Shown here: one piece after another, positions 52,223-61,105 of the stretch
Layout: each line of letters opens with the position of its first letter
Numbering within the stretch: the first letter of the stretch is position 1
NCBI RefSeq assembly: GCF_011043735.1
Contig: NZ_JAAKGV010000014.1
Coordinates: 150,680-214,679 of the forward strand
Length of the DNA stretch: 64,000 nt
DNA from: Methylobacterium sp. DB0501
GTDB taxonomy: Bacteria > Pseudomonadota > Alphaproteobacteria > Rhizobiales > Beijerinckiaceae
Direction of reading: 5' to 3'
Program-made: the position numbers and the translations under genes
Notes under the pieces: model-generated
The model's input: the letters and a program-made list of their open reading frames with translations, nothing else
Database searches by the model: none
Told to the model about the DNA's origin: nothing

Positions 52223-53200
52223 TCAGCGCGGGCGGGGCGCTGCGCCGCCGCGGCGCAGTTCCAGGGTGACCCAGCCTTCGATCAGCCGGCGCCGGCGCAG
52301 GCGAAAGCCCTGTGCCGCATAGGCCGAGAGCACGCCCGGCACGTCGCGGGGAATCAGGCCAGAGAGCACCAGGGTGCCGTCCGTCGCCACCGCGCGGGCG
52401 AGGCTGGGGGCAAGCCCCCGCAGCGGCCGGGCCAGGATATTGGCGAAGACGAGGTCGTAGCCGCGGGCGACGCGGGCGAGCGGGTGGCGCAGGCCCGGCG
52501 CCTCGTAGAAGGCCATCAGGTTGGCGAGCCCGTTGAAGGCGGCGTTGGTGCGGGCGGTCGCCACCGCCTCCGGGTCGAGGTCGCCGGCGATGATCCGGCT
52601 GTGCAGGAGGCGCGCGGCGGCAAGCCCCAGGATGCCGGTACCGGTGCCGACGTCGAGGATGCGGTGGGGCCGGCGCCGCTTCACCTCGTCGACGAGGGCC
52701 ATGAGGCAGCCGAGGGTGGTGCCGTGGTGGCCGGTGCCGAAGGCGAGCGCCGCCTCGATCTCGATCGGCAAGTCGTTCGGCTGCACCCGCCCGCGGTCGT
52801 GCGAGCCGTGGACCAGGATGCGCCCGGCCCGGACGGGCTTGAGGCCCTCCAGCGAGGCGCGCACCCAGTCCTGCTGGTCGATCGCCGCGAAGACCGCCTC
52901 GTCGGCCGCGTCGCCGACGATCGGGCGGATCAGCTCGCGCACCGCCTCCTCGTCGGGCTCCTCGGAGAAATAGGCCTCGAGATGCCAGGTCTTGCCGTCC
53001 TCGGCCTCGAAGGCCGCGACGGCGGTCTCGGTCGGGTCGAAGACCTCGCCGATCAGGTCGGTCATGGCGCGGGCCGCGCGCTCGTTCGTGTCGAGTCGCA
53101 GCACGTGGGTCGGGCGGTGGGGCGGCAGGCCTTCGAGCATGCCCGGCGCCATAGCATCCGCGCCGCCCGCCGTCACCGCCCCGTCACGCCGGTAAGGCAT
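52223..53200 (-). CDS. prmA: Ribosomal protein L11 methyltransferase
   Basis: A 325-residue SAM-dependent enzyme that trimethylates ribosomal protein L11. The SAM motif D-V-G-T-G-T-G-I-L-G-L-A-A-A is near residue 183, preceded by A-L-A-F-G-T-G-H-H-G-T-T-L, a family mark; the product motif is F-A-N-I-L-A-R-P-L. The first about 30 residues are not conserved, and a start at Met17 or Met21 is possible. It stands alone. Confidence 0.93.
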   Translation of the reverse strand: MPYRRDGAVTAGGADAMAPGMLEGLPPHRPTHVLRLDTNERAARAMTDLIGEVFDPTETAVAAFEAEDGKTWHLEAYFSEEPDEEAVRELIRPIVGDAADEAVFAAIDQQDWVRASLEGLKPVRAGRILVHGSHDRGRVQPNDLPIEIEAALAFGTGHHGTTLGCLMALVDEVKRRRPHRILDVGTGTGILGLAAARLLHSRIIAGDLDPEAVATARTNAAFNGLANLMAFYEAPGLRHPLARVARGYDLVFANILARPLRGLAPSLARAVATDGTLVLSGLIPRDVPGVLSAYAAQGFRLRRRRLIEGWVTLELRRGGAAPRPR

Positions 53201-53367
53201 CTGTCGGCCGCGCGGCGCGCCCCGCCGCCTCCGCTCCCGGAAGATGTCGCACCGACGACACGGCCGGACTGTCGCCGGGGAAACTCCGCACGCCGCCAGG
53301 GAACCGGCGCAGCGGGTCGGCGTTCATAGCGGCGCCGGTCGTCAGAAGCCGGCCGTTGAAGGATCGA

Positions 53368-53643
53368 ATGATGCGTACCCGAGTTCGCGCGCAGGTTCGG
53401 CCGGACGAGTCCGCCGCCCCGGCTCAGACTCCCGTGCGGGATTCACCCGCCCTTCGGGAAGTCCCCACTCTTCGGGATGCCCCCAGTCTTCGGGATGCCC
53501 CCACTTGGCGCCGCGCGGCGCCGCTCACGGCCGAGGATACGGCCCTGCCGGGCCGCATGCTCATGCTGCTCAGCCGGCTCCACCGGAGCGAGATGCTGAG
53601 GAAGGCTGAGTCCGAGGCCGCCGCGGGACCGCAGGGCGCCTGA
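53368..53643 (+). CDS. Small hypothetical protein with hexapeptide tandem repeat (91 aa)
   Basis: After MMRTRVRAQVRPDESAA come four six-residue units V-R-D-S-P-A, L-R-E-V-P-T, L-R-D-A-P-S and L-R-D-A-P-T, then a likely helix L-P-G-R-M-L-M-L-L-S-R-L-H-R-S-E. GAAGGA lies just upstream of the paired ATGs. I do not recognise a family. The repeat is encoded by an 18-bp DNA repeat and could vary in number. The coding call rests on the ribosome site and the protein-like C-terminus. Confidence 0.45.
   Translation: MMRTRVRAQVRPDESAAPAQTPVRDSPALREVPTLRDAPSLRDAPTWRRAAPLTAEDTALPGRMLMLLSRLHRSEMLRKAESEAAAGPQGA
53452..53505. repeat. Three 18-bp tandem repeats
   Basis: Units at 53452-53469, 53470-53487 and 53488-53505 share cttcgggatgcccccagt with two to three changes; a weaker fourth unit lies just before. 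The length is a multiple of three and keeps the reading frame of the small protein at 53368. Confidence 0.9.
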
Positions 53644-53755
53644 CCCGACCTCGCCCCGCCCCGGATGATCGCCAGGCGACCATCCGGGGAGCCATCCATT
53701 GCGGCGAGATGCGCGCTCACGCACCCCACGTCATCCTTGCACCCGCAAGCCGTCC

Positions 53756-54532
53756 TCACGCTCCCAAGCGCGAGCCCAGGCGGGCATCCGGCACGTAGCC
53801 GCGATTCCAGGTCGGGCTGATCACCACCTCGTTCAGGCAGACGTGCTTCGGCCGCGTCGCGACGAACAGGATCAGCGCCGCCATGTCCTCGGGCTGGAGC
53901 ATGCGGGCGCGGTCCTCGGCACTTACCGGGACCGGGCGCTTGTCGAGGATCGGCGTCGCCACTTCGGCCGGGCACAGGACCGTCGAGCGGATGCCGTTGA
54001 CGCATTCCTCCATGTTGATGCTGTGGCTCATCGCCACCACGGCGTGCTTGGCTGCGGTGTAGGCCGGACCGCTGACCGGACTGACGAACCGCCCGGCCCA
54101 GGAGGCCGTGTGGATCAGGACGCCGTCGCCCTGGGCACGCATCAGCGGCAGCACCGCCAGGGAGGCGTAGAAGGCGCTCGACAGGTTGGCCGCGATCACC
54201 GCCTGCGCGTCCTCGGGCGACAGGGCGTCCCAGCGCCGCTCGCGCACGTTGCTGCCGGCATTGCTTACCAGCACGTCGAGACGGCCGAATCGCTCGGCGA
54301 TCCCCGCGACGATGGCCTGGATGCGGCCGGAATCGGTGACATCGCCGGGCTCGACCACGGCCTCGCCGCCGGCCCCCGCGATCCGCTCGGCCAGCGCCCG
54401 CAGCGGCTCCTCGCGGCGCCCGGTGAGCACGATCCGGGCCCCCGCCCCGGCCAGCGCCAGGGCCGCCGCCTCGCCGATGCCGCTGCCCGCGCCCGTCACC
54501 CAGGCGATCTTGCCGGTCATGGTCTCGGTCAT
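53756..54532 (-). CDS. SDR family oxidoreductase
   Basis: A 258-residue short-chain dehydrogenase. Cofactor binding is T-G-A-G-S-G-I-G-E-A near residues 12-21, with R-R-E-E after the second strand suggesting NADP(H) preference; S-N-A-G-S is next, and the catalytic Ser and Tyr-X-X-X-Lys are in H-T-A-S-W-A-G and P-A-Y-T-A-A-K. The ATG follows GGGGAGGA, which decides the start. It is closest in feel to the YdfG/3-hydroxy acid dehydrogenase group; the substrate is unknown. Confidence 0.9.
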   Translation of the reverse strand: MTETMTGKIAWVTGAGSGIGEAAALALAGAGARIVLTGRREEPLRALAERIAGAGGEAVVEPGDVTDSGRIQAIVAGIAERFGRLDVLVSNAGSNVRERRWDALSPEDAQAVIAANLSSAFYASLAVLPLMRAQGDGVLIHTASWAGRFVSPVSGPAYTAAKHAVVAMSHSINMEECVNGIRSTVLCPAEVATPILDKRPVPVSAEDRARMLQPEDMAALILFVATRPKHVCLNEVVISPTWNRGYVPDARLGSRLGA

Positions 54533-54772
54533 GGATTGTCCTCCCCGTCCCTGTCGCTCGGCGGCCGCGTTCGGGGCGGACCGTCCGTCGTGACTGTCTG
54601 CCAAGGTACGACGGTCCCGCGCAAGCCGGGGAGCGGAGGCTTCGCGGTGGATGGGTGTCGACCGGACCATGGTGGATCGCGCGACGTGGGGCGACGGCCT
54701 ACGATCACGGTCACGCGCCCGCACGCTCGACGTGCCGGGGCATGATCGGGATTCCCGCGACGATCCTGCACG

Positions 54773-54822
54773 CCTCCGCGTCATCCCAGGGCCGCACAGA
54801 CGAATCCGGAATGACGCGGAGG
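54773..54822. repeat. Dispersed repeat family B, compact copy 4
   Basis: CCTCCGCGTCATCCC at 54773 and GGAATGACGCGGAGG ending at 54822 are near-perfect complements around gggccgcacagacgaatcc. The core gtcatccc-gggccgc and the mirrored gaatgac edges match the other family B copies. Confidence 0.8.
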
Positions 54823-54870
54823 GATTTCAGCCCGTGATCCAGGCCGATTTTCCAAGTCGATCAGGCAACC

Positions 54871-54954
54871 TCAGTGCAGATATCCCAGGAAGAACAGGAT
54901 CAGAATGATCGGAATCGGTATGCCGATCAACCACAGCAGCCCACCCTTCATCAT
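54871..54954 (-). CDS. 27-residue single-pass membrane miniprotein
   Basis: The frame reads M-M-K-G-G-L-L-W-L-I-G-I-P-I-P-I-I-L-I-L-F-F-L-G-Y-L-H and has GGAGGCG 4 bases before the first ATG. Almost all of it is one hydrophobic helix with a Pro-X-Pro kink. Similar tiny L-L-W-L-I-G-(I/V)-P-I-P-I-I proteins are frequent in alphaproteobacteria; their function is unknown. An inverted repeat CTCCATA-TATGGAG lies just upstream (about 54961-54982). Confidence 0.7.
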   Translation of the reverse strand: MMKGGLLWLIGIPIPIILILFFLGYLH

Positions 54955-55054
54955 CGACGCCTCCATGACTCCATAAATACTCGTATGGAGTAACAACGGA
55001 GCTTGGCGCGATCCGGTTCCGGATTCACCCCAGGAGGAGACGCAGCCGCGCTCC

Positions 55055-56773
55055 TCACGCCGCCCGCTCGACCGCCTCCCCCGCCGCGACGCTGACCCGG
55101 TCGCGCCCGCGCGCCTTGGCCTCGTAGAGCGCCGCGTCGGCCCGGGCGATCACCGCCTGGATATCCGGATCGCGCCGGGCGACCGTCGCGAGGCCGATGC
55201 TGACCGTGACCGGGATCGTCCGGCCGCCATGGCCGATCGGCGCATTCCGCACGGCAACGCAGAGGCGCTCGGCGCTGTGGGTCGCCTCGGCCGCGTCGAG
55301 GTCGACGAGCACGACGACGAATTCCTCGCCGCCGAACCGCGCCACCGTATCGGCGTCGCGCAGCGCCCCCGCCAGCAGGGCGCCGACATGGCGGATCACC
55401 GCGTCGCCGGCATCGTGGCCGTGCTGGTCGTTGACGCGCTTGAAGTGATCGATGTCGATGACCAGCACGGCGGCCCCGCCCCGGCCCCCGCGCGCCCGCG
55501 CGAAGGCCTCCTCGGCCGGTCCGGCGAAGCCGCGCCGGTTGAGGAGCCCGGTGAGCACGTCGGTGCCGGCAACCTGGCGCAGGTCCTCGATCTGGCGCCG
55601 GTAATAGGCGGCGACGCGGCTCGAGCGCAGGGCGGCATCGCTGAGTTCGCGTTCGGTGGAGCCGATCCGCCGCAGGAGCGAGCGCAGGGCCGCCGAGAGG
55701 GCGACGAATTCCCGTGCCCCGTCGAGGCGCGGCAGCGTCGTCGCGTCGGCATCGCGGCCGATCCGGTTCGCCGCCTCGGTCATCCGCCGTAGCGGCGCGG
55801 CGGCGCGGCGGCCGAGGGCCCAGGCGAGGGCGATGCCCGCGAAGGCCGCGGCGGCACCGAGGCCGAGCAGCGCGTGAATCGAGCGCTGCACGGGGGCGAG
55901 GGCCTGCGCGTCGGACCGGGTCGCGACCACGATCCAGCCGAGACCGGGATCGCCGCCGGCGATCTCGCTCCGCTCGCCCGTCGCCGCGGTGGCAAAGCCG
56001 GCGAGCCGCGCCTCCCCGTCGATGACCGCCGCGAAGGTGCCGCGGCCGCCTTCGACCATGGTCCCGAGCCGGGCCGGACCGAACGGCGCCGTGCCGAGAT
56101 GCGGCCCCAGGATCACGCGCCCGTGCCGGTCGAGCACCCACAGGTCGGTGCCGGCCAGGTCCTGATCGAGGAGGCGGCGGCGCGCCCGGATGGCCCAGTC
56201 CCAGCTCAGGTGTCCGCCGAGCACCCCGATGACGCGGCCGGCGGCGTCGCGCACCGGCGCCGCGAGATCGACGAGGCGCAGGGGCTCCGGCTCGGTGCGG
56301 ACGAGGAGGCGGCTCAAGAGCATCGCCCCGTGCACGTCGCCGACATTCGGCCTGGCGAGGCCGGTCTCGAACCAGGCCCGCCCGTTCATCGCCAGAGTCT
56401 CGAGCATGCCCCCGGTGCCGACCCGCACCTGCCCGTCCGCCGCCACGAAGCCGAGCCAGGCATAGTCCGGCGCCGTCGCCCGCATGGCGGAGAGGACGCC
56501 GCGCACCATCGTCGGGTCGCTGGCCCAGCGCTCGCGGAGGGGCTCGAGGCCGGCGACGACCTGGATTTCGCGGAACCGCTCACGCAGGGTGATGTCGAGG
56601 CTCTCCGCCATGCCGGCGGCGAGGCGGGCGAGCCGCGCCTCGGCGAGCCGCAAGGCGCTCCGCCGCTCGAGCCAGACCGCGCCGCCCACCGTCGCCCCCA
56701 CCAGGGCGAGGCAGAGCAGGCCGACCAGCGCGGCCAGCTGGTGCTCGAAGCGGAGCCGATTCCGGAACGACAC
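55055..56773 (-). CDS. Membrane diguanylate cyclase with dCACHE sensor, HAMP and GGDEF domains
   Basis: A 572-residue protein made up of a membrane helix at about 12-35, a periplasmic Cache-type sensor to about 290, a second helix at about 295-320, a HAMP-like linker (R-R-M-T-E-A-A-N-R-I-G-R-D) and a GGDEF domain from about 405. The active loop is G-G-E-E-F at 481-485, and the inhibitory site R-D-A-D at 472-475 lies exactly five residues before it, so product inhibition by cyclic di-GMP is expected. There is no EAL domain. The sensed ligand is unknown; it stands alone. Confidence 0.93.
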   Translation of the reverse strand: MSFRNRLRFEHQLAALVGLLCLALVGATVGGAVWLERRSALRLAEARLARLAAGMAESLDITLRERFREIQVVAGLEPLRERWASDPTMVRGVLSAMRATAPDYAWLGFVAADGQVRVGTGGMLETLAMNGRAWFETGLARPNVGDVHGAMLLSRLLVRTEPEPLRLVDLAAPVRDAAGRVIGVLGGHLSWDWAIRARRRLLDQDLAGTDLWVLDRHGRVILGPHLGTAPFGPARLGTMVEGGRGTFAAVIDGEARLAGFATAATGERSEIAGGDPGLGWIVVATRSDAQALAPVQRSIHALLGLGAAAAFAGIALAWALGRRAAAPLRRMTEAANRIGRDADATTLPRLDGAREFVALSAALRSLLRRIGSTERELSDAALRSSRVAAYYRRQIEDLRQVAGTDVLTGLLNRRGFAGPAEEAFARARGGRGGAAVLVIDIDHFKRVNDQHGHDAGDAVIRHVGALLAGALRDADTVARFGGEEFVVVLVDLDAAEATHSAERLCVAVRNAPIGHGGRTIPVTVSIGLATVARRDPDIQAVIARADAALYEAKARGRDRVSVAAGEAVERAA

Positions 56774-56880
56774 GAAGCACCTCCGCGACTGGAGGTTCGT
56801 TCTCCCGTGTCTGCCCTAACGACCGGTTCAGCCGATCGCTCGCATTCGACCGATCGTACCGTCCGCATGGGACGATCGGC

Positions 56881-57117
56881 CTAAGCCTGATCCTGGCGGC
56901 GCCCTCGGCTGTGGAGGCGCCGCTCCCGCGCGCCCCGCTCGGCGGCGTCGGTCAGTTGGGTGATAAGGGCGCCGGCGGCGCCGAGGGGGATCAGCAGGAA
57001 GAGCGTGCCGCCATCCGGCCCGCTCACCTCGGCCGCCAGGGTGTCGCCGCCGTCGATCGTGCTGACGGCGGTGATGCTGGTGATCGAGAGAACCCGGGGA
57101 CGCGCGTCGTCTGTCAT
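56881..57117 (-). CDS. Small hypothetical protein (78 aa)
   Basis: Begins MTDDARPRVLSITSITAVST and has a short hydrophobic part T-L-F-L-L-I-P-L-G-A-A-G-A-L-I followed by a basic tail. GGAGTGGGTGG precedes the ATG at 57117. It resembles the small beta-strand proteins often seen in Methylobacterium, but I do not know a family. It lies on the same strand as, and upstream of, the diguanylate cyclase with a 107-base gap, so co-transcription is possible. Confidence 0.55.
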   Translation of the reverse strand: MTDDARPRVLSITSITAVSTIDGGDTLAAEVSGPDGGTLFLLIPLGAAGALITQLTDAAERGARERRLHSRGRRQDQA

Positions 57118-57309
57118 GCCACCCACTCCTGCGGCACAGATGCCACGAAAGCGGCGCGGAGCAATTCCTAATGTGTCACAGTGTAAAGGAAAATTCCGCT
57201 GCTGTGGAGAGACCGGCGCCTTAGGCCGGATGGCCGGGCCTCCTTGCCCGGGCCATCCCGAACAGGCCTTCTTGCGCAGGCCATCTTGGCCCGCCCTCCT
57301 CCCGGTCCG

Positions 57310-58860
57310 TCACGGCACCGCGCAGGTGAGGCCGTCGCCCTCGGCGCGGGCGACCTGCGGATAGGCGCAGACCGGACGCGACCACAGCACCGCCCCGCCG
57401 GCATCGCGCTTCGTCGCCGTGAGCTCGCGCGGCGCCTCGCCCGCCTCGACCCAGCGCTCCAACGCCGTCAGCGGATCGATGCCGGTATCCGGGATGCCCG
57501 GCCCCTCGGTGCCGATGCCGCAATGGTCCATGCCCGGGACCATGAACAGGCGCGCGGTGTCCTTGAGCTTGTCGAGGCCGCCGCCCTTGGCCAGCGCCTC
57601 GTAGAAGGCGACGCTCATGAACGGCGTGACCAGCGGGTCGCCCCAGCCGTGGTAGATCAGGAGCTTGCCGCCGGCATCGCGAAACGCCGAGAGGTCGGCG
57701 GCGGGCCGCACGGTGGCGGATGCCGGATCGAAGGTGGCGGCGTTGTAGACCTGCGCCTGCGGCGCCAGCCGGGGCGGATCCGCGGAAAAGTCGAAATCCG
57801 TCACGCGATAGGCCGGCCCGGGCGAGGGCCAGAACGCCATGTAGCGCAGGAAGTCGGCGGCGAAGAGCGGCAGGATCGCCGGCGCATTGCCGAGGCCCGT
57901 GAGCCAGCGCGGCCAATGCGCCTCGGAGCCGAGCGGAATCCCGCCCGGGTAGAGCCGGCGGCCGGCCGCATCCGTCGGCCCGGCATACCACTTCTCCAGC
58001 ACCCCGATCTCGGCCTCGCTCAGGCACGTGTCCGAGGTATCGCCGGTGCAGCGCAAGGCCGACGGCGTGAAGCCGCATTGCCGGGGATCGGCGACGAGCC
58101 CCTTTGTCCCCTCCGTGCCGCAGGACGCCGCGACCGCGTCGGCCACCAGCTTGACCCGCGGCGTGGTCAGGATCGGCTTGCCGTCGGCGCCGGTATTGGC
58201 CTTCGTCACCCAGGCGAAGGTGGAGGCGACGAGGCCGGTATAGTCGAGGGCCGGTGCCCCGCTGATGATCCCGTCGAAGTCCTTCGGGTATTTCAGCGCC
58301 TCCATCGCCGCCATGCGGCCGCCGGTGGAGCAGCCGGCGAAGTAGGATTTCCGTTGCGGCCGGTCGTAGAAGGCCCGCACCAGAACCTTGCTGACCCGGG
58401 CGGTCTCGGTCACCGCGCGCTGGCCCCAATCCATCCGGGCGACGAGGTCGCCGACCGCCCAGCGCCCGTCGGCCGAGCCGGTACCCCAATGGCCCGAATC
58501 CATGGTCGAGGCGGCGTAGCCCCGGCGCAGGCCGTAATTCATCGCGTTGGTGAAGCCCGGCGCGTCCGACAGGAGCGTGCCGCAGAATCCGCCGCAGCCG
58601 GTGCCGTAATACTTGCCGTTCCAGTCCTGCAGCGGCAGCCGCACCTCGAAGCCGATCGCCGGCCGCACCGTGCCGAGCACCCGGCAATAGGCCGGCAGGT
58701 CGCCGGCGGCCGGCACCTCGGCGGCGGAGTGGAGGTTCACGGCCTCGATCTTGAGGTTGGCGAGCGCGCCGCATTCGCCGGCGAGGGCCGGCCCCGCCAC
58801 CAGGCCGGCGGCCAGGCCGACCGCGATCCCCACGCTGCGCCCCCGAAGTCTCCGTCCCAT
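57310..58860 (-). CDS. Tannase/feruloyl esterase family protein
   Basis: A 516-residue secreted hydrolase with a signal peptide ending at G-P-A-L-A before G-E-C-G-A-L-A-N-L. The nucleophile motif is F-A-G-C-S-T-G-G-R, the tannase form with the paired Cys that bonds to a second Cys near the catalytic His (D-H-C-G-I-G). D-F-D-G-I-I-S-G-A-P-A and H-G-W-G-D-P-L-V are further marks. It would release aromatic acids from plant esters in the periplasm or outside. It is divergent from the GMC oxidoreductase gene. Confidence 0.93.
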   Translation of the reverse strand: MGRRLRGRSVGIAVGLAAGLVAGPALAGECGALANLKIEAVNLHSAAEVPAAGDLPAYCRVLGTVRPAIGFEVRLPLQDWNGKYYGTGCGGFCGTLLSDAPGFTNAMNYGLRRGYAASTMDSGHWGTGSADGRWAVGDLVARMDWGQRAVTETARVSKVLVRAFYDRPQRKSYFAGCSTGGRMAAMEALKYPKDFDGIISGAPALDYTGLVASTFAWVTKANTGADGKPILTTPRVKLVADAVAASCGTEGTKGLVADPRQCGFTPSALRCTGDTSDTCLSEAEIGVLEKWYAGPTDAAGRRLYPGGIPLGSEAHWPRWLTGLGNAPAILPLFAADFLRYMAFWPSPGPAYRVTDFDFSADPPRLAPQAQVYNAATFDPASATVRPAADLSAFRDAGGKLLIYHGWGDPLVTPFMSVAFYEALAKGGGLDKLKDTARLFMVPGMDHCGIGTEGPGIPDTGIDPLTALERWVEAGEAPRELTATKRDAGGAVLWSRPVCAYPQVARAEGDGLTCAVP

Positions 58861-58968
58861 CGTCCCCGTCCCTCCCGGCTTTTCGCTGAGCTTAACCGCA
58901 ACCCCTTGCGCCGTCGCCGGCGGAATGCGCTAAACCCGCGGGAACGAGAGATCAGGGCGGGAAACGCG

Positions 58969-60606
58969 ATGGCAGGCAACGACGCCGGCAGCGACTTTCA
59001 GGATTTCGGCACCTACGATTACATCGTGGTCGGGGCAGGCTCCGCGGGCTGCGTGCTCGCCAACCGCCTCTCGGCCGATGCCCGCCGGCGGGTGCTGGTG
59101 CTGGAGGCGGGCGGACGCGACAACTGGATCTGGTTCCACATCCCGGCCGGCTACCTCTTCGCCATCGGCAACAAGCGGGCCGACTGGCTGTTCAGCACGC
59201 AGGCCGAGGCCGGCCTGAACGGGCGCCAGCTCGCCTATCCGCGCGGCAAGGTCATCGGCGGCTCGTCGGCCATCAACGCGATGATCTACATGCGCGGGCA
59301 GGCCGCCGATTACGACGGCTGGCGCCAGCTCGGCCTCGACGGCTGGGGCTGGGAGGACGTGCTGCCCTATTTCCTCAAGCACGAGGATCATATCGCCCCA
59401 CCCAACGGCTTCCACCGCTCCGGCGGCGAGTGGCGGGTCGAGCCGCCGCGGATCCGCTGGGCGATCCTCGACGCGATCCGCGACGCCGCGGAGGCCGCCG
59501 GAATTCCGAAAATCCCGGACTTCAACACCGGCGACAACGAGGGCTCGTCCTACTTCCAGGTCAACCAGCGCCGCGGCCGGCGCTGGAGCGCGGCCCGCGG
59601 CTTCCTCAAGCCGGCGTTGAACCGCCCGAACCTGCGGCTCGAGACCGGAATCCTCGTCGAGCGGGTGCTGATCGAGGATGGGCGCGCCGCCGGCGTCGTG
59701 TTCGGCCGCGGCGGGCAGCGATACGTCGCCCGGGCGAACGGCGAGGTGGTGCTCTCGGCCGGCGCCGTCGCGACGCCGAAACTCCTCGAACTCTCCGGCA
59801 TCGGCGACGGAGCGCGGCTCCAGGGCCTCGGGGTTGCGGTCGCGCATCACGCGCCGGGCGTCGGCGAGAACCTGCAGGACCACCTGCAGATCCGCCCGGT
59901 CTACAAGGTGACCGGCGTGCCGACGCTCAACCTCTCCTACGCCAACCTCATCAAGCGCGGCTGGATGGGCGTCGAATACGCGCTGTTCCGCACCGGGCCG
60001 CTCACCATGGCGCCGAGCCAGGTCGGGGTGTTCACCCGCTCGTCGCCCGACTACGCCACCGCCAACCTCGAATACCACTTCCAGCCGCTCTCCCTCGACA
60101 AGTGGGGCGATGGCCTGCACCGGTTCGGCGCCTTCACGGCGAGCGTCTGCAACCTGCGCCCGTCGAGCCGCGGCAGCGTGCATGCAGGCAGCCCCGACCC
60201 GCTGGCGCCACCCGAGATCCGCCCGAACTATCTCTCCACCGAGGAGGACCGGCGCGTGGCGGTGGATTCCCTCAAGCTCACCCGCCGCATCGTCGCCCAG
60301 GCGCCGCTCGCCCGCTTCCGGCCGGAGGAGTACCTGCCGGGGCCGTCGATCGCGAGCGACGCGGCCCTGCTCAAGGCGGCGGGCGACCTCGGCACGACGA
60401 TCTTCCACCCTGTCGGCACCGCCCGGATGGGGGCCGACCACGACGCAGGCGCGGTCCTCGATGCGCGCCTGCGGGTACGCGGGATCCGCGGCCTGCGGGT
60501 CGCCGACGCCTCGGCGATGCCGCGCATCACCTCCGGCAACACCAACTCGCCGACGATCATGCTCGCCGAGAAGGGCGCGGCGATGATCCTGGAGGATGCC
60601 GGGTAG
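58969..60606 (+). CDS. GMC family oxidoreductase (choline/alcohol dehydrogenase-like)
   Basis: A 545-residue FAD enzyme. The dinucleotide motif Y-D-Y-I-V-V-G-A-G-S-A-G-C-V-L-A is at about 14-29, the GMC signature 1 in G-R-Q-L-A-Y-P-R-G-K-V-I-G-G-S-S near 85-100, and the active-site His and Asn in F-H-P-V-G-T-A-R-M-G and S-G-N-T-N-S-P-T. It oxidises an alcohol, perhaps aliphatic (AlkJ-like) or choline-like; which one cannot be told. No signal peptide. GGGCGG lies before the ATG at 58969. Confidence 0.93.
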   Translation: MAGNDAGSDFQDFGTYDYIVVGAGSAGCVLANRLSADARRRVLVLEAGGRDNWIWFHIPAGYLFAIGNKRADWLFSTQAEAGLNGRQLAYPRGKVIGGSSAINAMIYMRGQAADYDGWRQLGLDGWGWEDVLPYFLKHEDHIAPPNGFHRSGGEWRVEPPRIRWAILDAIRDAAEAAGIPKIPDFNTGDNEGSSYFQVNQRRGRRWSAARGFLKPALNRPNLRLETGILVERVLIEDGRAAGVVFGRGGQRYVARANGEVVLSAGAVATPKLLELSGIGDGARLQGLGVAVAHHAPGVGENLQDHLQIRPVYKVTGVPTLNLSYANLIKRGWMGVEYALFRTGPLTMAPSQVGVFTRSSPDYATANLEYHFQPLSLDKWGDGLHRFGAFTASVCNLRPSSRGSVHAGSPDPLAPPEIRPNYLSTEEDRRVAVDSLKLTRRIVAQAPLARFRPEEYLPGPSIASDAALLKAAGDLGTTIFHPVGTARMGADHDAGAVLDARLRVRGIRGLRVADASAMPRITSGNTNSPTIMLAEKGAAMILEDAG

Positions 60607-60607
60607 T

Positions 60608-60898
60608 CTACTCCGCCGCCATCAGCACCGGTGCCCGCTGGCCCTCGGACAGGTAGATCAGGCAGGAACAGCGCAGGAGCGAGGCGAAGTTGCGCACCTC
60701 GCCGTGGCGCTCCAGCACCTCGTCATGGAGCTTGGTGGCGAATTTCGCGACGCTGAGGCCCTCCTGGCGGGCGATCTCCTCCAGGATGGTCCAGAACGCG
60801 GTCTCGAGGCGCAGGGAGGTGCAGTGCCCGCCGATCCGCAGCGAGCGCGTCTCGTAGGCGTAGCGCTCGGGCGTCTGCTCGGCGAAGATCCGGCACAT
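60608..60898 (-). CDS. Ribbon-helix-helix domain protein (RHH_4 type)
   Basis: A 96-residue protein starting M-C-R-I-F-A-E-Q-T. The segment E-T-R-S-L-R-I-G-G-H-C-T-S-L-R-L-E is the predicted DNA-contact strand, followed by helices with A-F-W-T-I-L-E-E-I-A and L-S-V-A-K-F-A-T-K-L-H-D-E-V. This family is widespread in Hyphomicrobiales and is assumed to bind DNA. AGGAGGAG before the ATG decides the start over an upstream in-frame ATG. It converges on the GMC gene with one base between stops. Confidence 0.85.
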   Translation of the reverse strand: MCRIFAEQTPERYAYETRSLRIGGHCTSLRLETAFWTILEEIARQEGLSVAKFATKLHDEVLERHGEVRNFASLLRCSCLIYLSEGQRAPVLMAAE

Positions 60899-61105
60899 GG
60901 GGGCTCCTCCTGTCTTGTGTTGCGACAAGGATATTGAAGCGGGAGGCGGATCGGCAAGCGGCCGATGCGTCGCGGGCGAGAAGATCGCGGTGCATCATTT
61001 GACCGGCGGAATGGCCCAGACGTACGGCTCTTCTTTCCTTACGTCATGGTGCAGCCCTGACGGTAACGGCGCGTTCTAGTCCCGAAGACCCCAGGAGGAC
61101 GCGCG

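Noticed and set aside
53452..53505. Repeat array considered as a CRISPR
   Set aside because: The units are contiguous without spacers, are only 18 bp and keep a reading frame; no cas genes are in the window.
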